The notes under the pieces are model-generated. The model had not been told where the DNA came from, searched no databases, and was given only the letters and a program-made list of their open reading frames with translations. A stretch of 64,000 nucleotides of DNA from Diogma glabrata. Lineage: Eukaryota > Arthropoda > Insecta > Diptera > Cylindrotomidae. The stretch lies in NCBI GenBank assembly GCA_963693315.1, contig OY856187.1:42025242-42089241 (forward strand), in the 5' to 3' direction. Below are positions 12,331 through 23,042 of this stretch, piece after piece. A program made the translations under genes and the position numbers. Positions within the stretch are counted from its first letter, which is position 1; every line of letters starts with the position of its first letter.

Positions 12331-12469
12331 TTCGATGGTGCGTAAATTATTGTATGAACTTATGAAGTTTATAATGAAAATCATAGCATGTTTGGTTCTT
12401 TCGAATGTTTTCTTAAAAAATGTCAATGTCGAAATATATCTTTAAAAATTCAAAAAATGATTTATTTTA

Positions 12470-12608
12470 CAATTTAGTTGTGCAATTGTGCATAAAACGT
12501 TGTACATACACTCAGGCTGAAAGGAAGATTACGCCCTTGGTTCTATAAAATCCCTCGCTTCGCTTTGAGCTTCAATATGAACCGCAGGCGTAATCTTCTA
12601 CTCTCAGT
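12470..12608 (-). repeat. GCGAAGCGAGG repeat, copy 3 (inverted)
   Basis: The reverse complement of copies 1 and 2: CGTTGTACATACACTCAGGC, CCCTCGCTTCGCTT and CCGCAGGCGTAATCTTC are recognisable in that order. Confidence 0.9.
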
Positions 12609-12995
12609 TCTCGATACGTAAATAACTATTCTAACTAACAATTTTTACAATATGTATATAATATGTGTGATAAGTTCAAGTTGTTTACATAAAAAATCTG
12701 TAGAAGTTTTCGGAAAAGAAATATATAACCTGATATATTTCCGATAATAAAAAAACACGGAACATCCGATTTTCAAAAAATACGAATAATTTGTTTTACG
12801 TTTAAATTATCTCTCCGATCTCTCCCATTTACTAGAAAAAACACGATCACTATTGTAAATTCAGAAATTATGCGTTCGCAATGTCTCGGCTTTTAGTCTT
12901 TAGTCAATCGATATACGCATAGTATAACGGCGTTCCGGTGAAATTATACGTAAAAAAGTCAGTCAAATAAATTGTTGTAAATCTACATATTTGTA

Positions 12996-15380
12996 ATGGC
13001 AAGTGAAAAGAAAAAACAAAAATTAAATGACTCAACAAGCAGCAGAGATTTTCAAAGCTCGAAGACTGAAGAATATGGTATGATCAGTAAAGATAATAAG
13101 GCAGTATGTGTTTTATGTTCTGCCACAGTTGTATGTAGAAAATCTTCAGTGAAACGACATTTTCAGACAAACCATAACTCGCGCTTTGAAAAAAGTAAGC
13201 AAGAACAAAGAAAATTTATTGCTTGATTTCAAAAATAGAAATGTTCAATCCACATCTCTAGTGAAATTTATTGGCGGTCTTTCAAATATAACTGCTGCAA
13301 GTTTTTATACCTGGAACGTTATTGCCAAACATGGGAAACCTTCTAGTGATGGTGAATATATAAAGGAAGCATGGTTAAGGATAGAATCTTGGCAATGGCT
13401 GATAATGTTACTGATCAGCAAAAAGTAGACATACAATCTTCAAGCTTAATTTCTCTCTGTCTCGATGCAAGTACCGACATAACAGGATCAGCACGATTAG
13501 CAATTTTTTTTCGATATTGTGTGGGAAATAAAATTAAAGAAAAGTTGATAAGCTTAGTTTCTTTAACAACAACAACAAAAGGAGTAGATATTTGCAACGC
13601 TGTTATAAATTCACTTGCGGAAAGAGAAGTAGATATTGCCAAGATTGTTTCAGTAACTAGTGACGTTGCTCGTAGTATGAGAGGCGTAGAAAATGGGTTT
13701 GTTACTCTATTTGCACAAGACGTTGAATATCCAATTCTAGGGTTCCATTGCATTATACACCAGCAGGTTTTATGTGCGAAGGCAAGTGTTAAATCACTAG
13801 AACTGAACATTGTTACAAAAATAGTCAACTTTATATCCGCACGGGCTTTAAACAAACGAAAATTTTTAGAATTATTAACTGAGGTAAACTCAGGGTACAG
13901 TGGATTACTAATGTACAACAATGTCCGATGGTTTTGCCGTGGTAAAGTTTTACAAAGATTTGTAGAGTGTTTAGACGAAGTTAGACTTTTTTTTGGATCA
14001 AGAGAAAATCATTGCAAAATATAGTCCGTGGAACAGCTTATGAAATTAATGTTTTTTTTATAGTGACTTTTGTGTACATCTAAATGAATTAAATTTTAAA
14101 TTGCAAGGTTATAGCTATTTTAAAGCTAAATATAAATAATCTTAAAGTCACTCAACAGCAATTGGATGATTAAAATCCGGTGAATAATAAAATAATATAA
14201 TTATATAATGCTCCTTCTAATTGCGTATCAATTCCACAGCGACTCTTTACAAATTCATTACAACTTTGATTAAAATGAATTTAACATCAATTTGATCGAA
14301 ACTCCACAATATTGAATCAAACATATAATATAACAATAATTTATATTTTAATTCACCATTACAATTTAAAATGTTCAGATCAATTAGATCTTTTTAAATG
14401 AAAAATTATTTAAATTTTAATTCACAAATACAGTTTAAAATGTTCATTATAATTGATCTTTTTCTTTAAAATCAAAACTGTATATATTAGTTTTTATTTC
14501 AGCAAAATATAATAAGGAAACTTTTATTGCAGGAAAACTTTTTATAAATAACGCAAAACGTGAACTTAATTTAAAATTGCGGAAAAATTAGAATGAATAA
14601 AAATTTTGTTTTTCTTTTTAATAATCAGTAACATAAAAAACATCGCCAACTCAATTTTAATTTTTTTTAAATTTTATTATAATGTTCGCCACAAGGTGTT
14701 AACAAGACTGTTATGATTATGTTTAATTTAATCCAAGCATTCGAAGCAAAATTAAAAGTTTTTAATCGCGACGTTATATCCAACACATTTAAATATTTCC
14801 CAAACCTAAAAAAATTCATTGCAGACGTATAGAAGTCCATGAAAAACCGGATCAAGTTAAGTTAACACAGCAGTCTTCTGCGATTGTTCAATCAGTTATG
14901 GAGGAATTTTCCTCGAGATTTAACCAGTTCAGACAATTTGCAGAAACCTCAATCTCATTTATATTAAATCCAGATACAATATCACCAGATAGTCTTAATT
15001 TGGAAATTTTTAAATGGTTGAATTTAGAAGAAATTGAAATGCAATTGATCGATTTCCAATCGAGTTCAATATGGAAACAAAAGTTTGTAGATTTAAGAAA
15101 TGTTTTGGAAATTATAGAAAGAGAACGTTTATTGGACAAAATTAAAAACAACGCAGAAGTGGAAATACTGAAAACTTGGAATAGCATACCCGAAACCTTT
15201 AACTGTTTAAAAACATTAGCGACGGCTATATTGTCAATTTTTTCTTCCACATTTGCGTGCGAGTCATTATTTTACGAAATGAATTTTATAAAGGACCGTT
15301 TTAGAAACAGAATGACTGATCAATCTAGTTCGGCGTGTGTTCTGTTAAAGGCAACGAATTATGTGACAACCTCACATTAA
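12996..15380 (+). pseudogene. hAT transposase pseudogene (BED finger to C-terminal dimerisation domain)
   Basis: A DDE transposase of the hAT superfamily acting in the nucleus on the element's own ends, now broken. The start at 12996 (MASEKKKQK) opens a BED-type zinc finger with C38, C41, H55 and H60 (VCVLC ... KRHFQTNH). The frame shifts near 13200 to give TAASFYTWNVIAKHGKPSSD, and again near 13375 to open LDASTDITGSARLAIFFRYC, VSVTSDVARSMRGVENGF and LGFHCIIHQQVLCAK, the RNase H-like core with the Asp of the 'TDGAPSM' position kept. Sequence after about 14024 is non-coding. The gene resumes near 14720 (NLIQAFEAKLKVFNRDVISN) and, at 14898-15380, ends with a good dimerisation domain (WNSIPETF, FACESLFYEMNFIKDRFRNR). 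The internal replacement and frameshifts rule out activity. By remembered family pattern it is closest to SCAND3/ZBED5/GTF2IRD2-like hAT proteins. Confidence 0.9.
14025..14700. other. Non-coding segment interrupting the hAT transposase
   Basis: AT-rich DNA stands where the central transposase domain should be. It contains a short direct repeat (TTTAATTCACCATTACAATT at about 14346 and a close copy from about 14417, each followed by TTAAAATGTTCA). It may be an insertion, or deletion plus decay. No element ends were recognised. Confidence 0.6.
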
Positions 15381-15924
15381 ATATTTGTCATCCAAGATGC
15401 AGCAACAAAAATCGCATTAATAAACTTATTATTAATGTTTACTCATATTAAAAATTATATATGTTAAGAATTTAATAATATATTGTTTGTAATAATTTAT
15501 TGTTGAACACAATCCACAATACCAATTATTTTAATAATACAAAAATATTAATAATATTTAATTACAACTTTGTATTATTAAAATATTCTTGATTCTAATT
15601 TTTGTTGATTATTATATTGTTGACTGTAATTTTTGAAATATATTATTGATTATAATTTTTGTTGATTATTTATTATATTGTTAATTGTAATTTTTAAATA
15701 TCTATATATTATTGTAATTTTTGTTGACTATTATATTGTAGATTGTAATTTTTGAAATATATTGTTGACTTTAATTTTTGTAATAAAATTTTGCAAAACG
15801 TTTGTTTTTATTTTATTTGTAATAATTGTATTTTTTAACAATACCAATTTTTGGCACGTTAGGAATTTCATAAAAATAGATTGTATTTTTTGGCACGCAT
15901 ACGGAGAAAGGTTCGCCATGCCTG

Positions 15925-15932
15925 TCATAGAC
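15925..15932 (+). repeat. hAT target-site duplication, right
   Basis: TCATAGAC, identical to 10653-10660, directly follows the right terminus CATGCCTG. Confidence 0.95.
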
Positions 15933-16104
15933 TGTACAAGCAAGACCGTATTATGGATTGTTTGACATAATAAATGTTACATTTTTTTTATTTATACAAA
16001 TTATTTACATTAGTTTCAATAAACTTAATTTTCAACATTATTGTCCTTGTTTGTATCGTTATTAACATTAATTTCCACAATACTAACCAAGCATAACACG
16101 CCAT

Positions 16105-16405
16105 ATTTGTAGCTAATATAAATATATCTAGCTACAGCGTGACGGCAACGCGAACTCATAAGATTTTACCCATCTATTAATCATGCAATGCGTCTACTTA
16201 ATTTTAATACAAATATACATAGCTACAGCGTGGTCGTGACGCGAATAGATAAGATTTTCCCCATCCATAGATCATCCAACGCGTCTTTGTAATTTTCACT
16301 GCTGGCCAAGAACGACACGCCAAACTGATAGTTATTAAAAATATAAATAGCAACAGCGTAACGGTGACTCGAAAATATAAGATTTTCCCCATCCAAAAAT
16401 AAAAA
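16105..16405 (+). repeat. ~110-bp tandem repeat, about 2.7 units
   Basis: Units share 'AGCTACAGCGT..CG..GACGCGAA ... TAAGATTTT.CCCATC ... AACGCGTC'. They begin near 16130, 16220 and 16348. A related unit (GTGACGGTGACAC, TTTTTCCCCATAC, CCCAACGCGCC) appears at about 18021-18072, beyond the next repeat block. The array therefore looks split by later insertion or expansion. Confidence 0.75.
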
Positions 16406-16789
16406 AGTCCAAGCGGCACGTATATCCGCTAGAAATAGGTAGATTTCTAGATCAGACAGTTTTGTGTGCCAGTAGAATCTGATGTATCAGATTAGTTTAA
16501 ACAACACAAACTAATTACAAACAGATTTTAAAAAGAAAATTAGCTACATATAAGCAAAACTATATCTATCCAATTTTGCATTGCAACAAACAAATATCAA
16601 ATCTACCACAGAACATGTGTGTGACAATTTATGACATAAACCTACGCTATATCATATGTCGTCCAATTACTGCAAAATATCAAAATAGTTTATTTCTAAG
16701 AAAAAAATTAATTTCTTCTATTCAAATCTTTTATTTTTTTTTCATTGACTGTTATAAGGTTTTTGGAAATTGTAGTTATGGATTGTTGC

Positions 16790-17760
16790 AAACTATTTTG
16801 TTGAAGCCAACAAGTCAAAAACCTCTAACGGCAGAGGTTTATATTTATAATAAGAAATGAATTAAAATGTTTCCACAGATTCTAAATTTATGAAGTTTTT
16901 AAAAATATTATTATCCAAACGGCCGTTATAACGGATTAAAAAAACGAATTTTTTTTGAGTATAAAGCATCTAGTTATTTAACAATGTGTCAGATTTTTCT
17001 GATTTACGAACTTGTCAAAGATATTAATAAAACGCACATGTTTACGGAAGGTTTTTTGATCTGGCTCCACAAATGCGACCGTGAGAGTGCCGGTTGATTC
17101 AAACGCAATTTGTGTTTTACAAGCTTTTTTGTTGGAGCCGCTCACTCAGAAATCTCCAACCGCAGAGGTCTTTTTTTTTAAATAAACTGATTAAAAAGGT
17201 TTCAAGAATTCTAAGTTTATGAATTTTTTAAAAATATTAGAATTTAAACGGCCGTTATAACGGATCTAAAAAACAGAGTTTTTTTCTAGTATAAAGCCTC
17301 TAGTTTCTTAACCATGTGTCAGATTTGGCTGATTTGCAAACATGTTCAAGATATTAATAAAACGCACATTTTTAGAAAAGGTTTTTTGATCTGGCTTTAC
17401 AAATGCGACCGTGAGAGAGCCGGTTGTTTCAAAAAAAAATTTTTTTTGCAAATTTTTTTGTTGGAGCCGCTCACTCAGGAACCTCTAACTACAGAGGTTT
17501 ATTTTTAAAACAAATTGATAAAAAAGATTTTAAAAATTTTAAATTTGTTCACTTTTTTAAAATATTAGTATCCAAACGGCCGTTATAATGGTTTTAAAAA
17601 ATCAATTTTTTTTAGAAAAAAAGCTCTAGTTCCTTAACCACGTGTTGGATTTTGCTGATTCACGAACTCGTCCGAGATATTAATAAAACACACATGTACA
17701 GAAAATTTTTTTGATCTACCTCAACAAATGCGACCGTGAGAGTGCCGTTCGTTTTCGTTA
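16790..17760 (+). repeat. ~326-bp tandem repeat, about three units
   Basis: AAACGGCCGTTATAA recurs near 16918, 17246 and 17574, which sets the period. Each unit also carries GTGTCAGATTT..CTGATT, AATAAAACGCACAT, TTTTTTGATCTGGCT, AATGCGACCGTGAGAG and TTGTTGGAGCCGCTCACTCA, although the last unit is shorter and more diverged. The first unit is partial. Short open frames here are by-products. Confidence 0.9.
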
Positions 17761-17773
17761 TATCTCATATCGT

Positions 17774-18007
<234 letters not shown>

Positions 18008-18089
18008 TGTTTTTTTTTTGGTGACGGTGACACAATACGCAATTTTTCCCCATACAAATTGCCCAACGCGCCTAAAGAAGTTTTCACTT

Positions 18090-19122
18090 CAATAAAAATA
18101 ACGAATTTTATTTTATTTGTTTATACTATCTATTTTAAACAATAAAATATATTTTATTCAATAACAATACCTATTTGAATATTTAGTATTTTAAAAATGA
18201 AATGACCTACCATGAAAGACATAAAATTTTATATTAATGCGAAACCAAAAAACAAAAAACTAATTTTTTCACATTGGAAATTTAGTTCAAATAAAATCAT
18301 GGTAATCTTTGCCTTTTTTTATTTGAGAGAGGAATGTACGTATTAGTTTGAATTTATTGTTTTTTATATACATGTGTAATTTTAAATGATTATTGATTTT
18401 GTTTAAAAAATAATCAAAATATTTCTAAAATACAATCAAAAAAATTTATTTCAGAGTTCAAAACAATCAAATAAATTGTTTTATTGTGTTACGCAGATTC
18501 GCGAAACATAATAAAATTAACAGGTGTTTATTTTATTCTGTTAAACATAATAACTCAAAGTAAAAAAACAAAAATAAACCTATTGTTACATAGTTTGGAA
18601 GGATAAAATTCATAAAACACAAAATCAATACAATACTTTATACATTTGTCAAAAAACATGCAGTAATTTAGTTTAATTTCGAATAATAAAGCAAAATCAC
18701 ATATAGATTTCGATACAATTTTAAATCAGGGTATGCGTTTTTTTTAAATTTTGTTTTCAGACAAATAAATTTCATTATTGTGTTACGCTGATTCAAAAAT
18801 CATAGCACACCAGGAACTACTTACCACTTAAAAGAAACGATTTTGACGCAATCATCTACTTAAAACGCTACTCTGCTTAAAACGGTACTTACTCAAGAAA
18901 GATCTTGAACACCAGCAAAACTAATGTCTACAAATATGAATTTATATACTTTTTGAATAATTCAAATATAACCAAAGCTTGAGATTATTTAGTTATCGAT
19001 CAACGAAATTACAAGCGCTTTCAGCTTTTCGTCTATAAGTTTTTGATTTAAAGTGAATTAAATGCATTAATATAACTATTCTAATGTGATATAGTTGGAA
19101 TTAACCGTAATAAAAAAATAAA
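18090..19122. other. AT-rich non-coding DNA
   Basis: No gene is seen. TTTTATTGTGTTACGCAGATTC (about 18479-18500) has a near copy at about 18774-18793 (TTATTGTGTTACGCTGATTC), a weak direct repeat. Confidence 0.45.
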
Positions 19123-19152
19123 CAGACCAGACCAGACCAGACCAGACCAGAC
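19123..19152 (+). repeat. (CAGAC)6 microsatellite
   Basis: Six exact tandem copies of the pentamer CAGAC. Confidence 0.98.
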
Positions 19153-19423
19153 TGTATAACCGGTGACGTTTTTTAATTTTTTTTCAATTTTTCCAACTGT
19201 TAATATTAAGGGAAAAGACAGTAGGAGCCCGACCAGGAATCTACACAACTTTGTAGACATTTCGTTACATAAAATGAGGTCTTTCTTTACTAACGAATTT
19301 GCCACCGCAGTTAAAAAACTGCTGGTGAAATATTTTTTCCATTCGATGTTTAATTTTCTTAAATAACAAAAATCTAATAGGAGTTAAGAGTATGTATATT
19401 AAAAACAATAGCTGAGTCACGAA

Positions 19424-20962
19424 GGTATCTGGTATTTGGTAGCTAGGATTTTTTATCTGGTGGCTGATATCAGGTATCTCGTAGCTGGAATCTTGTATCT
19501 GGGATCTGGAACTACCTAGTACTTGGTATTCGGTATCTGGTTTCTGGTATCTGGTATCTGGTAATAGGTATCTGGTATCTGGTATCTAGTACCTGGCATC
19601 TTGTATCTGGTATCTGGTATCTGGTATTTGGTATCTGGAATCTACTATCTAGTATCTGGTATCTGGTATTTAGTATCTGGTATCTGTTATCCGGTCTTCT
19701 GTATCTGGTATCTGGTATCTCGTATGTGGTATCTGGTGACAGGTATATGGTATCTGGTATCTAATGTCTGGTAGCTGGTATTTAGTATCTGGTATCTGTT
19801 ATCTAGTATCTGGTACCTGGTATCTGGTATTTGGTATCTGGTATCTGGTATCTGGTATCTTGTATCTTATATCATGTATCTTGTATCTTGTATCTGGTAT
19901 CTTGTATCTTGTATCTTGTATCTTGTATCTTGTATCTTGTATCTTGTATCTTGTATCTTGTATCTTGTATCTTGTATCTTGTATCTTGTATCTTGTATCT
20001 TGTATCTTGTATCTTGTATCTTGTATCTTGTATCTTGTATCTTGTATCTTGTATCTTGTATCTTGTATCTTGTATCTTGTATCTTGTATTTTGTATCTTG
20101 TATCTTGTATCTTGTATCTTGTATCTTGTATCTTGTATCTTGTATCTTGTATCTTGTATCTTGTATCTTGTATCTTGTATCTTGTATCTTGTATCTTGTA
20201 TCTTGTATCTTGTATCTTGTATCTTGTATCTTGTATCTTGTATCTTGTATCTTGTATCTGGTATTTGGTATCTGGTATCTGGTAACGGGTAACTGTTATC
20301 TGGTATCTAGTATTTGGTATCTGGTATCTGGTATTTGATATCTGGTATCTTGTATCATGGTATCTGGTATCTTGTTTCTGGTATCTGGTACCTGGTATCT
20401 TGTATGCGGTTTTTTGTATCTAGTATCTGGTATACGGTCTTTGCTATCTGGTATGTGGTATCTGGTATCTGGTATCTGGTATCTGATATCTAGTATCTTG
20501 TATGCGGTTTTTTGTATCTAGTATCTGGTATACGGTCTTTGGTATCTGGTATGTGGTATCTGGTATCTGGTATCTGGTATATTGTATCTAGTATCTAGTA
20601 TCTGGTATCTGGTATCTAGTATCTGGTATCTGGTGTCCAGTATCTGGTATCTGATATCTGGTATCTGGTATCTAGTATTTGGTATCTAGTATCTGGTATC
20701 TGGTATCCGGTTTCTGGTATCTGGTATTAGGTATCTAGTATCTGAAGTTTGGTATCTATAATCTGGTAAATGATATCTGTTATCTGGTAGCTGGTATCTG
20801 GCATCTGGTATCTGATAGCTGATATCTGGTTTCTGGTATCTGGTATGTGGTTTTTTGTATCTGGTATCTGGTTTCTGTTAGCTGGTGGATGGTATCTGGT
20901 AACGTGTGTCTGATATCTGGTATCCAGCACCTGGTATCTAGTTTCCGGTATCTGTTATCTGT
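19424..20962 (+). repeat. Heptamer minisatellite (TATCTGG / TATCTTG)
   Basis: About 1.5 kb of 7-bp units. The outer parts are variable TATCTGG units. The middle (about 19898-20253) is roughly 50 nearly perfect TATCTTG units with one TATTTTG variant near 20087. Higher-order repetition is visible: a block containing 'TTGTATGCGGTTTTTTGTAT' near 20400 recurs near 20497. The 7-bp period keeps three frames open, which explains the Leu-Val-Ser-Cys-Ile-Leu-Tyr frames; none is a gene. Confidence 0.97.
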
Positions 20963-21721
20963 ACAGATGTAAAAGTAATATTAACCATGGTAAAATTACC
21001 GGTAAAATTGGTAATATTACGTAATATTACTTAAGCTTGGTAAAATTGGAATAAAATTTAAATAATCTTTATTTACTAAAAATTAAAATTTGTGCTTTTT
21101 TGTTGACCCCCGTATAGTTGAAAATTGTTTGCACATTGTTGTGAAAATATCTCAGCTGATCGATCGATTTGCAGCTGAATACCACTAAATGTAGATAATT
21201 TTAACGTCTCTACGTGTTGCCTCAAAGTAGAGTATTTTAGGAAAACATTATTTTATCTACTGGTGTCGATCGGTGGGTTGGAATGGGTAGTTTTTTCCCT
21301 GATATTGACAGTTTCCTGATTATCCGTGTTAATCACCCTCAAAGGTCACTCGTGTAGTAATTTTGTACACTTTCCAATAATACATTGTACGATCAGCAGC
21401 AACAGAACCACAACGCAACAAACCATTATCAATGCTTTGTTGTAAATTTTTGCTGTGAAACGCACGTTCATATTTAAATATTCCTTGCGTTTTTTAAGGG
21501 AAGGGGGGGGGGGATATGGTTTTAAAGACGAAAGCATATTTTTGAGATTTTTTTGCGGTGACATGAGTAATATAATTTTATTAAGTTTAATTACATATTA
21601 TTGTACAACTTTTGAGGTATTCAATGAAAAATATTGATAAATAAGCCGGTGACGTTGAATCTCCAGAGGCGCTGGTTACCGGATCATCTGAATCAACAAA
21701 ATTGATATGCATTTTATCTCG

Positions 21722-21850
21722 AGGTAATCAGGAAGAGTTTTTTTTTTCTCTATTTTTTGCAACACTTGGAAGTGAAAAACGTGATTTTAGCTCAAAAAAT
21801 CGCGGTTAATTTATTATTAAAAATTAAAAAAAAACTCTTCCTGATTACCT
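21722..21850. repeat. Hairpin, ~24-bp arms
   Basis: AGGTAATCAGGAAGAGTTTT (from 21722) is exactly complementary to AAAACTCTTCCTGATTACCT (ending 21850). The loop of about 80 nt includes TCAAAAAATCGCGG. Confidence 0.9.
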
Positions 21851-21975
21851 GTTGATTTATATGAAGAAGTAATGTTCAAATTTTCAAAAGGATCGGTTCA
21901 GTAGATTTTGAGTTCTAATGTTCACGAACTTCAAAAAAGACGTCTTCGGGACGGGAAATCAGGTATCACGGCCGG

Positions 21976-22275
21976 TCGTTTGAAACACTGTAACTCCGTT
22001 AGTTTTACTCGGATTGACTTAGAATTTGTACACAATATTCTCGACATATTGTTCATTCAGAAAAAAAAATAAAAAAAAAATGCAAAAAAAAATAATTTCA
22101 AAACCATACCATATCGTTTGAAACGCTGTAACTCCGTTAGTTTTACTCAGATTGACTTAAAACTTGTACACAATATACTCGACATATTGTTCATTCAGAA
22201 AAAAAAAAATAATTTCAAAACCATGCCATATCGTTCGAAACGCTGTAACTCCGTTAGTTTTACTCGGATTAAGGC
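21976..22275 (+). repeat. Tandem repeat, three units of 115-140 bp
   Basis: TCGTTTGAAAC.CTGTAACTCC starts at 21976, 22114 and 22231 (the third reads TCGTTCGAAAC). The first two continue with ATTGACTTA, TTGTACACAATAT, CTCGACATATTGTTCATTC and an A-rich tract. The third breaks off after ACTCGGATT. Unit length differences come from the A-tract. Confidence 0.9.
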
Positions 22276-22982
22276 AAATATCTTCAGCAATTTGCGATTT
22301 ATATTTTCCCATGAACAAGAAAGAAACAGTGCATGAATTAGATTTTGATGTAACGTGTTGCACACGTAATTAAAACACTTATCACAGTGTCGGCCGTGGC
22401 AAGTGTTGTATGCGAAAAGTGACATGTGTAACGCCGTTAATAATTCTCAATTGCAGGAAAAGCATTGAACCGGGTTCATTTTCTAACCACATGCGATGAA
22501 TAAACCTTGTTGCGATCCATTGCGTTCAGACTAAATAAAGTAAGTTTCATTGAAAATGCTTGGGTATCTATCAATTTGTTCTTTGCATTTGAGTCATTGA
22601 AATGAAGTTCGATTCGACGTGTTATACCTAAACATTTTCGTATACGGCAGTGTTTTCGGTAGAACAACAGCTGAGCTTCGTTCATGGATGGAGCATAAAA
22701 GAATTTGCCGTTGTTGCATAAGTATCTTCCTGTCTATAATAATCTGCGGGTGAGGATATTTGCCCTCGATAATAATATATTTGATATGCATTTTATGTTT
22801 TTATAAACTAGAAATGATTGTGATAGTCATCAATTTTGAATTAAATGAAATTTCAACTATATTTAAATGTTTTGAAAAAGTTTTATATTTTACCCATATT
22901 ACCAATTTTACCAATCTTACCGGTAATTTTACGGTAAAATTACCACAAATATATTTTACCGGTAAATTTACATCTGTGGTTA

Positions 22983-23042
22983 TCCAGCATCTGATATCAG
23001 GTATCTGGTATCTGGTATCTGGCATCTGGAATCGAGTATCTG
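22983..23042 (+). repeat. Heptamer minisatellite, right remnant
   Basis: Degenerate TATCTGG units (CAGCATCTGATATCAGG, GTATCTGGTATCTGG) resume directly after the foldback element at 20964-22976, which shows that the element interrupted the array. Confidence 0.9.

Larger units (their letters stand above)
10661..15924 (+). mobile_element. Complete but decayed hAT transposon, 5264 bp
   Basis: The element is bounded by imperfect terminal inverted repeats. The left end begins CAGCCATGGCGAACCT and the right end, read inward on the minus strand, begins CAGGCATGGCGAACCT. The exact 8-bp duplication TCATAGAC flanks it. Subterminal TGGCACG motifs occur in both ends (left about 10679-10726, right about 15852 and 15890), as expected for transposase binding sites. 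Inside lies a broken BED-finger transposase (12996-15380). The 2.3-kb leader before the gene is filled with nested foldback repeats. The exact duplication suggests that insertion is not very old, although the gene is heavily damaged, so the copy may have moved as a non-autonomous passenger. Superfamily hAT is near certain. The subfamily, close to the SCAND3/ZBED5/GTF2IRD2-like transposases, is inferred from the protein. Confidence 0.95.
20964..22976. mobile_element. 2-kb foldback element with Tol2-like hAT termini
   Basis: The left end reads CAGATGTAAAAGTAATATTA and continues through ACCGGTAAAATTGGTAATAT. The right end, on the other strand, reads CAGATGTAAATTTACCGG and continues with the same GGTAAAATTACCGGTAA words. 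The CAGA.GTAAAAGTA start resembles Tol2-type hAT termini. It sits inside the heptamer minisatellite, which resumes at 22983. No clear 8-bp duplication can be read, partly because the target is repetitive. I see no transposase, so it is non-autonomous or misassigned. Internal hairpin and tandem units are listed separately. Confidence 0.7.

Noticed and set aside
13415..13921. 168-codon minus-strand frame
   Set aside because: It lies antisense to the hAT transposase core, whose plus-strand frame has clear family motifs.
14888..15250. 120-codon minus-strand frame
   Set aside because: Antisense to the hAT dimerisation domain, which is clearly coded on the plus strand.
19764..20338. Three overlapping 150-170-codon frames of Leu-Val-Ser-Cys-Ile-Leu-Tyr repeats
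   Set aside because: A 7-bp tandem unit without stops keeps frames open; the repeated heptapeptide is the expected by-product and there is no start context or gene structure.
20964..22976. CRISPR-like array suggested by regularly spaced repeats
   Set aside because: Only three A-tract-containing tandem units of variable length, in eukaryotic repeat DNA without spacers or cas genes.
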